DNA of 64,000 nt from an uncultured Acidobacteriia bacterium. Lineage in GTDB: Bacteria > Acidobacteriota > Terriglobia > Bryobacterales > Bryobacteraceae. The stretch covers positions 1 to 64,000 of the forward strand of contig CAINNJ010000038.1 of the NCBI GenBank assembly GCA_903851195.1, read 5' to 3'. Below are positions 1-8,540 of this stretch, one piece after another (the stretch's first letter is position 1; the number at the start of each line of letters is the position of its first letter). Position numbers and translations under genes: made by a program. Under the pieces are notes generated by a model. The model was not told where the DNA came from. It saw only the letters and a list, made by a program, of their open reading frames with translations, and did no database searches.

Positions 1-130
1 CCCGCTCAGCCGTGCCCTGCGGCTGCAACCCGAGCGGTTCAGCAAAAGCTCGGGAGCCGCCGGGCGCGGCGCCGTCCGTCCGTGCAACCACCCGTTCAGC
101 CGTGACCGGCGGCTGCAACCCGAGCGGATC
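1..130. repeat. Direct repeat, 40-bp unit at 90-bp period
   Basis: Positions 1-40 and 91-130 match at 36 of 40 bases and share the core cggctgcaacccgagcgg. The period is 90 bp, so both copies are read in the same frame by the PIN gene as its C-terminal tail. The array probably continues beyond position 1. It may be a dispersed repeat that has extended the 3' end of the gene. The family is not recognised. Confidence 0.75.
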
Positions 131-547
131 CCTGGACGCCGAGCCGGCCCCGATAGGAATCACCTCCAACCCGTCGATCGCGGCAAAGTCCTTGAAATTT
201 GTCGTCACCAGCGGTACGCCCCATTGAAGAGCCGTCGCGGCAATCCAGGCGTCCGCAGTCTGAATCGGCCGTCCCGCCCGCCGCCGACACTCCGTCACTT
301 CCACCCAGATCTCGCAGGTGCGGCTGTCCGGGTAAACCGTCGTGTACAACTCGAGATGACAGTCGAGCTTCGCGCGACGCGCCTGACCCCAGTGGTTCGC
401 CGCGGGCCAAAGCAGCAGTTCCGCCCGCGTCATAAACGACACAACCAGGTAGTTGCCCGTCGCCACCCCAAGACACAAGTCCCGCAGGGAATGATTTCGA
501 TTGAAGAGGATCGATACGATATTCGTATCGAGGAGAAGCGCTCTCAC
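1..547 (-). CDS. PIN-domain (VapC-like) ribonuclease toxin, C-terminus cut by window edge
   Basis: The frame opens with a GTG at 547 that overlaps the stop of the upstream small gene in a GTGA arrangement, which is typical translational coupling of toxin-antitoxin pairs. The N-terminus reads VRALLLDTNIVSILF, the classic first PIN strand. The expected four acidic residues are present: D7 (LLDTN), E43 (TRAELLL), D99 (TADAWIAATAL) and D120 (TTNFKDF). VapC proteins are Mg-dependent RNases that cleave tRNA or rRNA and are held inactive by their antitoxin. The domain is complete by about residue 135. The frame then continues to the window edge as a low-complexity tail of 30-residue repeats (GLQPPVTAER, GLQPQGTAER) encoded by a DNA repeat. 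The true stop lies outside the window. Function is inferred from the family; the tail is unusual. Confidence 0.85.
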   Translation of the reverse strand, partial: MRALLLDTNIVSILFNRNHSLRDLCLGVATGNYLVVSFMTRAELLLWPAANHWGQARRAKLDCHLELYTTVYPDSRTCEIWVEVTECRRRAGRPIQTADAWIAATALQWGVPLVTTNFKDFAAIDGLEVIPIGAGSASRDPLGLQPPVTAERVVARTDGAAPGGSRAFAEPLGLQPQGTAER

Positions 548-741
548 GCAGAATGCGCGGAGCGGACATAACTGACTGGACCCAGGTTCTGGTTACGAAG
601 AGCCCGAATCATCCGATTGAACGTATCCACTTCCCGCGGATCGCCGTCATCGGCAGGAGAGAAGTCGCGCACCGGCGGCTTCATGCCCGGAAAGGCAGGA
701 ATCAGAATCCCCGCACCCTTCGAACTCAAAGTCATCTCCAC
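544..741 (-). CDS. Small candidate antitoxin for the PIN toxin
   Basis: A 65-residue product starting at GTG 741 (or ATG 735), ending in a TGA that overlaps the toxin start by four bases. This order and spacing are those of vapBC operons, so an antitoxin role is inferred. The N-terminus (MEMTLSSKG) resembles the first strand of AbrB/MazE swapped-hairpin antitoxins, but the following residues (AGILIPAFPGMKPPVRDF) do not follow the usual SSKGQIVIP-type pattern. The rest is a charged segment (DTFNRMIRALRNQ) that could wrap the toxin. It follows tsaB by 29 bp on the same strand. It could be an atypical antitoxin or just a small leader gene. Confidence 0.6.
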   Translation of the reverse strand: MEMTLSSKGAGILIPAFPGMKPPVRDFSPADDGDPREVDTFNRMIRALRNQNLGPVSYVRSAHSA

Positions 742-770
742 AACGCCAACCTACCACATTCTTCCTCCCT

Positions 771-1427
771 TCACAAGACCCCCAAAAGCTCCGCATCCGA
801 CCGCCGCACATAATTCGCCTCGATCGCCGCAGCCCCCGTCAGCCTGCCTCTCATCGCCATTCCAGCCATAGTCCCGGCCAAAGCCCGGGGCGCCACCCGC
901 ACCGGATACCCCTCCAACCCGGTCCCCGCCAACGCGGTCACAAACGGCTCGAACCCCGCCGAAACCCACTCGAACCGGTACCCCGCCAGCAACTCCAGAA
1001 ACCGCGGAAACCGCACTACCTGCTCCGGAATTACCGCCATCCCGGCCCCGTCGTACAACGCCGCGAACACCTCGCCCCGCCGCGCATCAATCACGGTCGC
1101 CCGCAACTCCGCCTCCCCGAAACACGCCAGCGCGGCCAAATTCGAAACCGCCACCACCGGACGCCCCAGCACCTCCCCCATCCCCTTCACCGCCGCCAGC
1201 CCGACCCGCACCCCCGTAAACGACCCCGGTCCCGACGCCCCCACAAACAACTCAACCTCCCGCAGCGCGACACCCTGCCGCCCCAGCAACGCCTCGATCT
1301 GCGCGAAAAGTACCCCACTGAATCCCTCCGGCGAATGCAGCAATACCTCCTCCCGCACCCCCTCGGTATCCGCCAGCGCGATACTCCCGAACTCCGCCGT
1401 CGTGTCTACCGCCAGTGTCAGCATCAC
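771..1427 (-). CDS. tsaB: TsaB, tRNA threonylcarbamoyladenosine biosynthesis protein
   Basis: A 218-residue member of the ASKHA fold. TsaB is the non-catalytic partner of TsaD; with TsaE they transfer threonylcarbamoyl to A37 of ANN-decoding tRNAs in the cytoplasm. The N-terminal LAVDTTAEFGSIAL and the hallmark GASGPGSFTGVRVGLAAVKG segment (about residues 64-83) are clear. Length matches the family (about 220-230). The start ATG overlaps the stop of the upstream glycosidase gene by four bases, so the two are likely cotranscribed although functionally unrelated. Downstream on the same strand are the putative antitoxin and PIN toxin. Confidence 0.95.
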   Translation of the reverse strand: MMLTLAVDTTAEFGSIALADTEGVREEVLLHSPEGFSGVLFAQIEALLGRQGVALREVELFVGASGPGSFTGVRVGLAAVKGMGEVLGRPVVAVSNLAALACFGEAELRATVIDARRGEVFAALYDGAGMAVIPEQVVRFPRFLELLAGYRFEWVSAGFEPFVTALAGTGLEGYPVRVAPRALAGTMAGMAMRGRLTGAAAIEANYVRRSDAELLGVL

Positions 1428-3163
1428 TTCTCCAGCGTGTAATTCCGGTCGAGGACATACACCTTACCCAGCCCGTTCATCGCCGTGATCTTGATATGCA
1501 GCGCCGCCGGATACTCCGGCGCAATGTCCGCCGGAATCCGCAGCGTCCCCGACGCCCCCGTCCCGATCACCCGGTAACTCCGCTCCCCCGCCGTTACTTC
1601 CCCGGTCCATTCGTAAACCATATTCTGCAACGCCTTCGACTGCCGCTTCAGCTTCACCCCGAACTTCGCCGGCGCACTCAAAGACAAACTATCCCCTGCC
1701 GGCTCCACCACCTCGAACGGCACCTTTTCCGGATTCCCCTCCACCTCCTGCAGCGCCAGCGGCGGCTCCCGCGAATCGAACTTATAACTCTTCAGCATCC
1801 CCGCCTTCCGGCCCTCTTTGGAGATGTGCAGCACCCAGTCATGCCCGGAATCGGGCGGCGTGAACGTGGCGGCTTCCAGCTTTCCCTTCTCCTTCACCTT
1901 GGTCCGCTCCCCGCTGATCGGATTCAGCCACTCCACGTCATACCCCTGCCGCTCCACATTCACCGTCACCGGACCCGGCTTCTCAACATAAATCACATAC
2001 TCCACACCTTCCAGAGCCAGCCCGCGCCCGTTCTCCAGATCGTAGAACGGCTCCAGTTCCCAATGGCGCGTCCCCTGCATAAACTCGAACCAGACCTTCA
2101 TCTGCGCCGCGGCCTGCTCGTTCGGAACCTCCGTCGCCGGATACTGCCCGTCCGCCGTCGCATTCCACAATCGCCGCCGGAACGCATCCGTATCCTTCAC
2201 GCCCGCCCCGAAATTGTTCACCGCCGGATATTGGAACATCTGCTGCTCGACCCCCGCCACCGCGCTGTCCGCACTCTGATACGACCGGTATCGCAGCCAT
2301 CCATCGTCCGCCAGCGGCGCCGACGTCACCGCCGCCCGCGTCGACTGCGTGTGCTTATAAGGATCCAGCGTGCCCAGATACCCGCCGATCTCCTTCAGAA
2401 TCTCCCGCCCGTTCTCGCACGCCTCCCACTCCTCAATTCCCTGCCACGTCACATCGAACGCCGCCAGCCGCGACAACGCATAACCGAACCACTTCTCGCG
2501 CTCCGCGTGCGACGGCAGCAAACGGTTGATCAGATTCCCCGGACCGAAAAACGCCACATCCACCAGAATTCCGCGCTCATTCGCGTACCGGATCTTCGCC
2601 TCCGCCGACTGAAAGAACTCCGGCTTCTGAAACGCCCCGGCCGACCCCTCATCCACCAGCGTCACGCCCAGATGATTGAACTTCTGCGACGCCCGCGCGT
2701 CCACCAGCGCCTTCCACCGCGCCAAATCCATCTGCGCAAAACCCGGCACAACCCCGCCCATCCACAAATGCGGCGTCAAAGCATTCCCCTCCACGAACGC
2801 GAAATGGTGCAGATTCGCCGCCCGCAGCCACCCCGCCTTCTCATTCGCCGTCGCCGTGAAATGCCCTTCCTTGCCGCTGAACGCCGCGTTATCGCTGGTC
2901 AACCGATACGTGTACTCGCCCGACTCCGCCGGCGTATACCGGATCAGCCATTTCGTGCCGCCATCCCACACCGCCCGCACCAGCGCCGTGTCATGATGCG
3001 GCGACCGGAACTCCGCCTGCAGCGCCAACCCCTGCCCGTTGGTCGCGCCTGGCACGTCGAACAGAATGTCGCACGGCGAATACCGCGGCGTCGGCCCGCA
3101 AACCGTCTGCGCCCGGCCGGCAAACGCGCAAAACAGCGCCATGAAAAAGACCCGAAGGACCAT
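1424..3163 (-). CDS. Secreted DUF5060-domain putative glycoside hydrolase
   Basis: A 579-residue protein with an N-terminal signal peptide (MVLRVFFMALFCAFAGRAQ). Residues about 20-105 resemble the DUF5060 beta-sandwich (GTKWLIRYTPAESGEYTYRL), found in front of TIM-barrel glycosidases with a putative collagen-binding region. The central part (WMGGVVPGFAQMDLARWKAL, GILVDVAFFGPGNLINRL, EEWEACENGREILKEIGGYL) fits such a barrel, with candidate acidic residues in the EEWEACENG segment. The C-terminal third is beta-rich and probably carbohydrate-binding. It is likely exported and acts on polysaccharide or glycoprotein; the substrate cannot be told. It ends by overlapping tsaB by four bases. Confidence 0.75.
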   Translation of the reverse strand: MVLRVFFMALFCAFAGRAQTVCGPTPRYSPCDILFDVPGATNGQGLALQAEFRSPHHDTALVRAVWDGGTKWLIRYTPAESGEYTYRLTSDNAAFSGKEGHFTATANEKAGWLRAANLHHFAFVEGNALTPHLWMGGVVPGFAQMDLARWKALVDARASQKFNHLGVTLVDEGSAGAFQKPEFFQSAEAKIRYANERGILVDVAFFGPGNLINRLLPSHAEREKWFGYALSRLAAFDVTWQGIEEWEACENGREILKEIGGYLGTLDPYKHTQSTRAAVTSAPLADDGWLRYRSYQSADSAVAGVEQQMFQYPAVNNFGAGVKDTDAFRRRLWNATADGQYPATEVPNEQAAAQMKVWFEFMQGTRHWELEPFYDLENGRGLALEGVEYVIYVEKPGPVTVNVERQGYDVEWLNPISGERTKVKEKGKLEAATFTPPDSGHDWVLHISKEGRKAGMLKSYKFDSREPPLALQEVEGNPEKVPFEVVEPAGDSLSLSAPAKFGVKLKRQSKALQNMVYEWTGEVTAGERSYRVIGTGASGTLRIPADIAPEYPAALHIKITAMNGLGKVYVLDRNYTLEK

Positions 3164-3250
3164 AAATCCAGTGTAATTGTAAGCGGAAACAAAAGAGCGA
3201 CAGGGCAGCGGCTTACGCTGCGATTGAGAAACGGAAGTAGACTTTGATCA

Positions 3251-3782
3251 ATGAGCGGCGAGTTCCCCCATCCTCATAGACAACAGAATCTCTATTGGAA
3301 TCAGATGATTGAGCTCAAGGTCGAGGCGGCCTACATCCGGCGGTATCGGGACGATCTGGGCGCCAAAGTGACAGCGCTCGCCACACTGAAAGCCGTGGCC
3401 TCAAGCGGCGGTATAGCTGCGTGGGTCATCTGGAAGGATTACGCCTTTATCTGAGGTGCAATTACCGCAGCATCACAACTCGTTGATGCCCTGAAAGACG
3501 TCTTCCCCTTCAGTTAAGACCCACAAAGCGGCCTGCGATCATGCCGTTAGCCTGGACAGCATGTTCATAGATGCTCAGTTAGAGTGGGAAAACATCTTTT
3601 CCGGCCGTTACACCGAAGAACAGATTATGAACAGACTACACAAACTAAAGAAGTTGCAGCACGAAACCGAGCGCAGGAACTTCCCCTTGGGTCTTGCAAC
3701 AAAGGAAACGCTTTTTGCAGCCGCGCAACAAGAGACCGATGACTATTTCGCATCGGCTTATAGTAGAGTCAAGAATGGATAG
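3251..3782 (+). pseudogene. Broken gene for a small two-helix (2TM-like) membrane protein
   Basis: Two open segments belong to one former gene of about 175 codons. The first (3251-3454) ends WVIWKDYAFI at a TGA (3452-3454), probably a former TGG, because the frame continues sensibly as GAITAASQLVDALKDVFPFS. It then meets a TAA at 3515 caused by one extra T. Removing that T joins it to KTHKAACDHAVSLDS and the second segment, whose first ATG is at 3561 and which stops at 3782. Two hydrophobic stretches flank the nonsense codon, and the C-terminal part is charged and helical (RLHKLKKLQHETERR). The layout resembles small 2TM proteins such as SLATT types, but the family is not identified. It overlaps the next small gene by eight bases. 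Confidence 0.75.
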
Positions 3783-3936
3783 CCGTATGGACAAGATCGT
3801 TAACGGAGATTTGGGCAGAAGCCTGATCATGCCTGCCGTCACCCTGCGAATTCCCATGCCTCAGGGCGTTGCCGTTCCGGCCCCAACGCCTCAGCAGCCC
3901 GCAGACCCCGCGCAAGCCCGTTCTACAACCCGGTGA
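3775..3936 (+). CDS. Small proline-rich hypothetical protein, partner of the broken 2TM gene
   Basis: A 53-residue frame starting at ATG 3775, eight bases inside the end of the preceding gene (ATGGATAG arrangement), so it was probably translationally coupled to it. The product (MDSRMDKIVNGDLGRSL, then VAVPAPTPQQPADPAQ) has a short charged N-terminus and a proline/alanine-rich tail. No domain is recognised. It appears intact while the upstream gene carries two disabling changes. It may be a remnant whose function depended on the lost partner, or the coding call may be wrong. Confidence 0.4.
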   Translation: MDSRMDKIVNGDLGRSLIMPAVTLRIPMPQGVAVPAPTPQQPADPAQARSTTR

Positions 3937-3967
3937 CGTCGAAAAAGCAGGTGACGTCGAAAAACAT
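3932..3967. repeat. Tandem 18-bp repeat, two copies
   Basis: Two adjacent units (3932-3949 and 3950-3967) share the first 15 bases, ggtgacgtcgaaaaa. Each contains the near-palindrome TGACGTCG. The repeat lies just beyond the stop of the small gene in the non-coding gap before the receptor terminator. A tandem operator or a simple slippage duplication are both possible. Confidence 0.6.
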
Positions 3968-4070
3968 ATGATACATGGGCTGGACGGCGCAATTGTGCCC
4001 TCCACGGTTCGGTCGCTTGTGTATTCGGCAGCATTGTGTCACCGCTGTGCCACCCGCGTTACTCTCCAAC

Positions 4071-4108
4071 AAAAAAGCCGCGCTCTCCCCTCTCGGGAAG
4101 GCGCGGCT
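4071..4108 (-). terminator. Rho-independent terminator of the large receptor gene
   Basis: Read on the minus strand, a perfect 8-bp GC-rich stem (AGCCGCGC with GCGCGGCT) and a 17-base loop are followed directly by a run of T residues. It lies about 50 bases past the stop of the receptor gene at 4159. Confidence 0.85.
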
Positions 4109-4158
4109 AACGAAAAAGAACCAGTCAAACCCACGGGGGCTTGACAAGTGGCTCAATC

Positions 4159-7100
4159 TCAAAAATAGAACTTACCCACAACCTGCACGTTCCGCTCGCC
4201 TTCCGCGCTCCGGATCTGCCCGAACAGCGTGCTCGTAATCGTCTGCGACGCCGGGCTCAGGAAAATTGGCGTGTTCGTGAAATTAAACGCCTCTCCCCGC
4301 AGCTCGAAGTACTTCTTCTCGGTCAGCTTGAACTTCTTCCCGAGCGTCAGATCCAGACGCGTCATCCCCGGTCCGCGCACCACGCCCACACCGGAGTTCC
4401 CGAACGTTCCCGCCGGCGGAATCGCATAAGCGCTCAGATCCAGCCACGAATTGCCCGGTCCCACCACATGCGGATCGTTCGGCGTGCCCACCACGTTCGC
4501 CCGGAAACTGCGCGCGCCCGTGCCCGAAGGATCGCCCGACACCTTGATCGTCAGCGGGAATCCCGTGTGCGCCGTGAAGATGCCGCCCAACTGCCAGCCA
4601 CCCGCCACGCCGTCGATTACCCGGTTCCACGAACTGCCATACTTCTTGCCCTTCCCGAACGGCAGTTCATACACGAACGACCCCACGAAGTGCTGCTTCT
4701 CGTCGAAGTACGTCGGACCCCATTCCGCCTTCTGGTTGAACACATTCTGCCAGTAAGCCGACTGCGATCCCGCCTGTCCGCCCTGCCCGTAATACCCGAT
4801 CGCATCCGACTCGCCATGCGACCACGTGTACGCCAGGTTGTACTCCAGCCCCGCACCGAACCGCTTGTGCAGGTTCGCCTGCATCGAGTTGTACTTCTGG
4901 TTGCCGATCGACGCCGTGCCGGAAATCTGCGTAATCTTCGAAAGCAGCGCCGGATTGCCCGCCAGGAACACCGGCGTCGGCTTCCCGTTCACCAGCAACT
5001 GTTGCTTGTAAGCCATCGGAACCATCAGATGCGTCCCGTGCTGCCCCACATAACCCACCGACAGCACATTGCCCTTCCACAGCGAATACTCCGTGGTCAG
5101 ATTCCACTGCTGCACATTCGCCGGCCGCACATACGGATCCCACACACGCAGCGTGGCCCCGATAAACGGATCCTTCGGATTCAGCCCGCTCAGACCCTGA
5201 TCGAGCGTCGTCCCCGGCAGCGCCTGCCCCGGCGTGTTGTACAGCGACTGGAACTCGGAATTGAACGGCGGATTCAGCGGCAGCCGCAGATTCGTGCCCG
5301 TCCCTTCGAGGAACGACGAAATCGTATAAGCGCCACGCAGCACCAGCATCTTATGCAGAATATCGGGATTGTACGCGAACCCGACGCGCGGCTGGAAGTC
5401 TTTCTTGAACGGCTGATACAACCCGCGGCTTCCGCCACTCGTGCAGGCAATGCCCACGACCGACGAACAGCTCTGCGAACCGATTAGTTCCAGCGCGCCC
5501 GTATTCAGATCGAAATTCGACTGCCGGTCCTTCACTTCCACCCACGGCGAATGGTATTCCCAACGCAACCCCAGATTCAGCGTCAGATTGTTCGTCACAT
5601 GCCAGTCGTCCTGATAATAGAAGCCCAGGATGTTCCCGCGCTGTCCCCACGTGCCCGTGCTCAAACCCTTGCCGATATCCGTCGGCAACCCGAGCACGAA
5701 ATCGGCCTCGCCCACCTGCGTGCCCGGCACCGTGTTGTAGTTGGCCGTCGTGAACCGTCCCGAGAACGAAATATAACCGCTCCGCCCGTTGTTGCCCGAG
5801 TAGAACGTGTTCAGATCCTGCCGCAGCCACTGGCCGCCCGTCTTCATCAGATGGCGTCCCTTGATGATCGTCAGGTTGTCCGCATAGTGATAGGTGGTGT
5901 TCGCGAACAGCTGCTGTGTCCCGATATTCGCGTTCCCGAGCGAACTGGCATACGCAAAACCCTGCAGCGAAAGCAGCCCGGGACCCGCGTTGGCAATCCC
6001 CGCCTTCGTCGCGATGTCGCCCAGCCCTTTATCCGCGCCGCCATTGTTCAGGATGATGTAATTCACCCCCGCGCGCGCTTCATTGACCAGCGTCGGGCTG
6101 ATCGTCCGCGTCCAGTTGATCACGCCGTTCTGGAAAGGCGACGTGTTGAACGTGTTGTAAAACAGCGGAAAGCTGTTGTTGTTCGGCTGGTCCTGCCGGC
6201 CATTCGAGTACCGTCCGCTGAAGTAGTCCTTCGGGTTCGGTCTCCAGTCCACCTTGATATCGCCCTGATCGGAATTGATCTGGCTCGATTTCGAATACAC
6301 GAAATTGTTCAGCAGGCTGGCGTTGTTCGGCTGCGGATACAGCGAACTCGTCAGAATATTCTTCGCCGCCGGGCTGAACAAACTCAGCGGAATCTGGTTG
6401 TTCACGAACGCCGCCCGGTTGCCCGACGCGTCCGCCGAAAACGGATTGTAAAGCTGAATCGGCGTCTTCGCGCCCGTGAACGCCGTGTTCAGCAGACCCG
6501 AGAAATCGCCCGTCCGGAATGCCGAAGGAAACACCGTCGCGCTCGCGATCGAGGTCGGAGCCGCCTGCCGCAGCGCCTGATAATCGGCGAAGAAAAACAG
6601 CTTATCCTTGAACACCGGGCCGCCCACCGTCCCGCCATACTGATTCCACCGGTACCCCGCCCGCGGCAGTCCGATCGAATTTCCGTTCGCCGTCCAGTTG
6701 TTCGCCCACGTGTTCGAGTTCAGCTTGTCGTTCCGGAAAAACTCGAAAACGTCGCCATGGAACTGGTTCGTGCCGGATTTGATAATCACATTAATAATGC
6801 CGCCCTGGAAATTACCGAATTCCGCCGACGCATTGTTCGTGATCATCTTGAACTCTTCAATCGCATCCAGATTCGGCTGGTAGGCCGAAAGATTATCCGA
6901 AGTCTGGTTGTTATCGATTCCGTCCAGCAGGAAGTTGTTCCCTTCCTCCCGGTTGCCGTTCACATAAGGACGCCCGCCGCCCGTCGTCCGGACGCCGTTG
7001 TTGAAACTCGCCGGATCCGGCGTCGTCACTCCGGGCGCCAGCAGCGTCAGCGCGATCGGATTGCGGCTGATCAGCGGCGTGTTCACGATCGTCTGCGAAC

Positions 7101-7512
7101 CGATCACCGTGCCCACCTGCGTCGTTTCCGTCTGCAGAATCGCCGTTTCGTCGGTCACATTGACGCTGTCGGAAATCGCGCCCACCTGCAACTGCGCATC
7201 CACGCGCGCGCGCTGGTTCACTTCCAGCGTCATTCCGGTGGAAATGAATTTCTTAAATCCCGGCGCTTCCACGGTAACGTCGTAACGGCCCACCGGAACG
7301 CGAGGGAAATTGTAAATACCGTCGCTGTTGGTTTTCGCGGACCAGTCGGTGCCGCGATCTTTGTCCTTCATGGAAACGGCGGCATTCGCCACCACACTCC
7401 CCGAAGGATCGGTGACCAGACCCGTAACGCCCGCGCTGACTTCCTGCGCGAGAACCGGCCAGGCCACGAATAACGCCGCCCCAAGGGCAGCGGTAAATAG
7501 CTTTCGTAGCAT
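4159..7512 (-). CDS. Large TonB-type outer-membrane receptor with carboxypeptidase-regulatory domain
   Basis: A product of about 1117 residues. The start at 7512 is chosen because GAGGAG precedes it by seven bases and a signal peptide follows (MLRKLFTAALGAALFVAWPVLAQ). Residues about 27-115 are a carboxypeptidase-regulatory-like fold (GLVTDPSGSVVANAAVSMKD). A plug-like region comes next (NGNREEGNNFLLDGIDNNQ), then a long beta-barrel ending in an aromatic residue (VVGKFYF). These Oar-like receptors are greatly expanded in Acidobacteria and are thought to import glycans or other large nutrients. It stands alone, ends at a strong terminator and is divergent from the PEP-CTERM gene. The substrate is unknown. 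Confidence 0.9.
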   Translation of the reverse strand: MLRKLFTAALGAALFVAWPVLAQEVSAGVTGLVTDPSGSVVANAAVSMKDKDRGTDWSAKTNSDGIYNFPRVPVGRYDVTVEAPGFKKFISTGMTLEVNQRARVDAQLQVGAISDSVNVTDETAILQTETTQVGTVIGSQTIVNTPLISRNPIALTLLAPGVTTPDPASFNNGVRTTGGGRPYVNGNREEGNNFLLDGIDNNQTSDNLSAYQPNLDAIEEFKMITNNASAEFGNFQGGIINVIIKSGTNQFHGDVFEFFRNDKLNSNTWANNWTANGNSIGLPRAGYRWNQYGGTVGGPVFKDKLFFFADYQALRQAAPTSIASATVFPSAFRTGDFSGLLNTAFTGAKTPIQLYNPFSADASGNRAAFVNNQIPLSLFSPAAKNILTSSLYPQPNNASLLNNFVYSKSSQINSDQGDIKVDWRPNPKDYFSGRYSNGRQDQPNNNSFPLFYNTFNTSPFQNGVINWTRTISPTLVNEARAGVNYIILNNGGADKGLGDIATKAGIANAGPGLLSLQGFAYASSLGNANIGTQQLFANTTYHYADNLTIIKGRHLMKTGGQWLRQDLNTFYSGNNGRSGYISFSGRFTTANYNTVPGTQVGEADFVLGLPTDIGKGLSTGTWGQRGNILGFYYQDDWHVTNNLTLNLGLRWEYHSPWVEVKDRQSNFDLNTGALELIGSQSCSSVVGIACTSGGSRGLYQPFKKDFQPRVGFAYNPDILHKMLVLRGAYTISSFLEGTGTNLRLPLNPPFNSEFQSLYNTPGQALPGTTLDQGLSGLNPKDPFIGATLRVWDPYVRPANVQQWNLTTEYSLWKGNVLSVGYVGQHGTHLMVPMAYKQQLLVNGKPTPVFLAGNPALLSKITQISGTASIGNQKYNSMQANLHKRFGAGLEYNLAYTWSHGESDAIGYYGQGGQAGSQSAYWQNVFNQKAEWGPTYFDEKQHFVGSFVYELPFGKGKKYGSSWNRVIDGVAGGWQLGGIFTAHTGFPLTIKVSGDPSGTGARSFRANVVGTPNDPHVVGPGNSWLDLSAYAIPPAGTFGNSGVGVVRGPGMTRLDLTLGKKFKLTEKKYFELRGEAFNFTNTPIFLSPASQTITSTLFGQIRSAEGERNVQVVGKFYF

Positions 7513-7598
7513 GCAAGACTCCTCTGGTACTGCTGATTTCTTTTGCCCCAATTTTCGTGGGTTGTCACGCGAATGTCAATCGGGCAGGGACGGACAGG

Positions 7599-7622
7599 CC
7601 AGAACGCCCGAATCGGGTCTGG
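7599..7622. promoter_or_regulatory. Nested dyad in the divergent intergenic region
   Basis: Outer arms CCAGA/TCTGG enclose the palindrome CCCGAATCGGG (7607-7617). It lies between the divergently transcribed receptor (start 7512) and PEP-CTERM gene (start 7734), so it could bind a regulator of either. No known operator is recognised. Confidence 0.3.
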
Positions 7623-7733
7623 CGAACGGGAATTCCTTTCAGAATACACGGGCTGCCCTTGCCGCCGGGCTACCTCAAATAGTTAAAAATGATACATTAC
7701 AGAGACATTCCTTCCGAAAGGTCTTCCACCGCC

Positions 7734-8540
7734 ATGTTTAAACCGTTCTTTCCATCCGCACTTGCCCTCGTCCCTTTGGCCTTGGCACTGTTCTCCGTGC
7801 CGGCCCGCGCCAACCTCGTGACCAACGGATCCTTTGAGGAAATCTCGGCAGGCGTCTGCGCCCCGCTCGGAGCGAACTGCTTCGTCACCAACGGCCCGAC
7901 GTCGACCGGGACCAGTTTCGCCATCGATAACGACGGCACCGTGACCGCCTGGAGCGTCGGCGGTAGCGGAGCGGGTTCGCACACCCTGGACTGCCTCGTG
8001 TACTCCGGTGAAACGACCGGCATCTGCGGGATCTATTTCTCCGGCCCATCCAGCACCGCTTTTGAGTTCTGGCAGAACCCCGGCCTCAGCCCCGATGGCG
8101 GCAACTATGTGGCCGTCGACGGCGACTCCACCTGGTCCCAGCCGCTCCAAACCACTGTCAACGGCCTCACCGTCGGCCTTCAGTACACGGTCTCCTTCTA
8201 CCAGGCCTCGGCCCAGCAGAAGGGCTTCAGCGGAGACACCACGGAACAGTGGCAGGTCATGTTCGGAGCCGATACCCAGACTTCCACCACGATGAACACC
8301 ACCAGCCAGGGAACGGTCGCCTGGAACTTGCAGCAACTCACCTTTACCGCCGGCAACTCCTCCCAGGTGCTGACCTTTCTCGCTCTCGGCTCGCCGAACT
8401 CCCTGCAGCCCTTTGCCTTGCTCGACGGCGTAGCGGTCGATCCCGTCAGCACCACCCCGGAACCCACCACCGCCGCCCTGCTCCTCGCCGGACTGCTGAG
8501 CATCCCCGCGATTCGGGGCGCCCGCCGTCGCCGCCTCTGA
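7734..8540 (+). CDS. PEP-CTERM anchored exported protein
   Basis: A 268-residue protein starting at ATG 7734, with a signal peptide (FFPSALALVPLALALFSVPARA). It begins NLVTNGSFEE, as DUF642-like or carbohydrate-binding beta-sandwich proteins do, and has paired cysteines in the first half. The C-terminus carries the PEP-CTERM signal: TPEPTTAALLLAGLLSIPAI followed by an arginine cluster. Such proteins are processed by exosortase and displayed outside the cell, often with exopolysaccharide. No exosortase gene lies in this window. It is divergent from the large receptor. The molecular function of the mature part is unknown. Confidence 0.88.
   Translation: MFKPFFPSALALVPLALALFSVPARANLVTNGSFEEISAGVCAPLGANCFVTNGPTSTGTSFAIDNDGTVTAWSVGGSGAGSHTLDCLVYSGETTGICGIYFSGPSSTAFEFWQNPGLSPDGGNYVAVDGDSTWSQPLQTTVNGLTVGLQYTVSFYQASAQQKGFSGDTTEQWQVMFGADTQTSTTMNTTSQGTVAWNLQQLTFTAGNSSQVLTFLALGSPNSLQPFALLDGVAVDPVSTTPEPTTAALLLAGLLSIPAIRGARRRRL

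Noticed and set aside
1415-3247. 610-codon plus-strand open frame opposite the glycosidase and tsaB
   Set aside because: Arginine/proline-rich shadow of two real minus-strand genes; no domain.
4141-7473. Long plus-strand frames opposite the large receptor
   Set aside because: Arg/His/Gln-rich composition typical of antisense frames in GC-rich DNA; the receptor is unambiguous.
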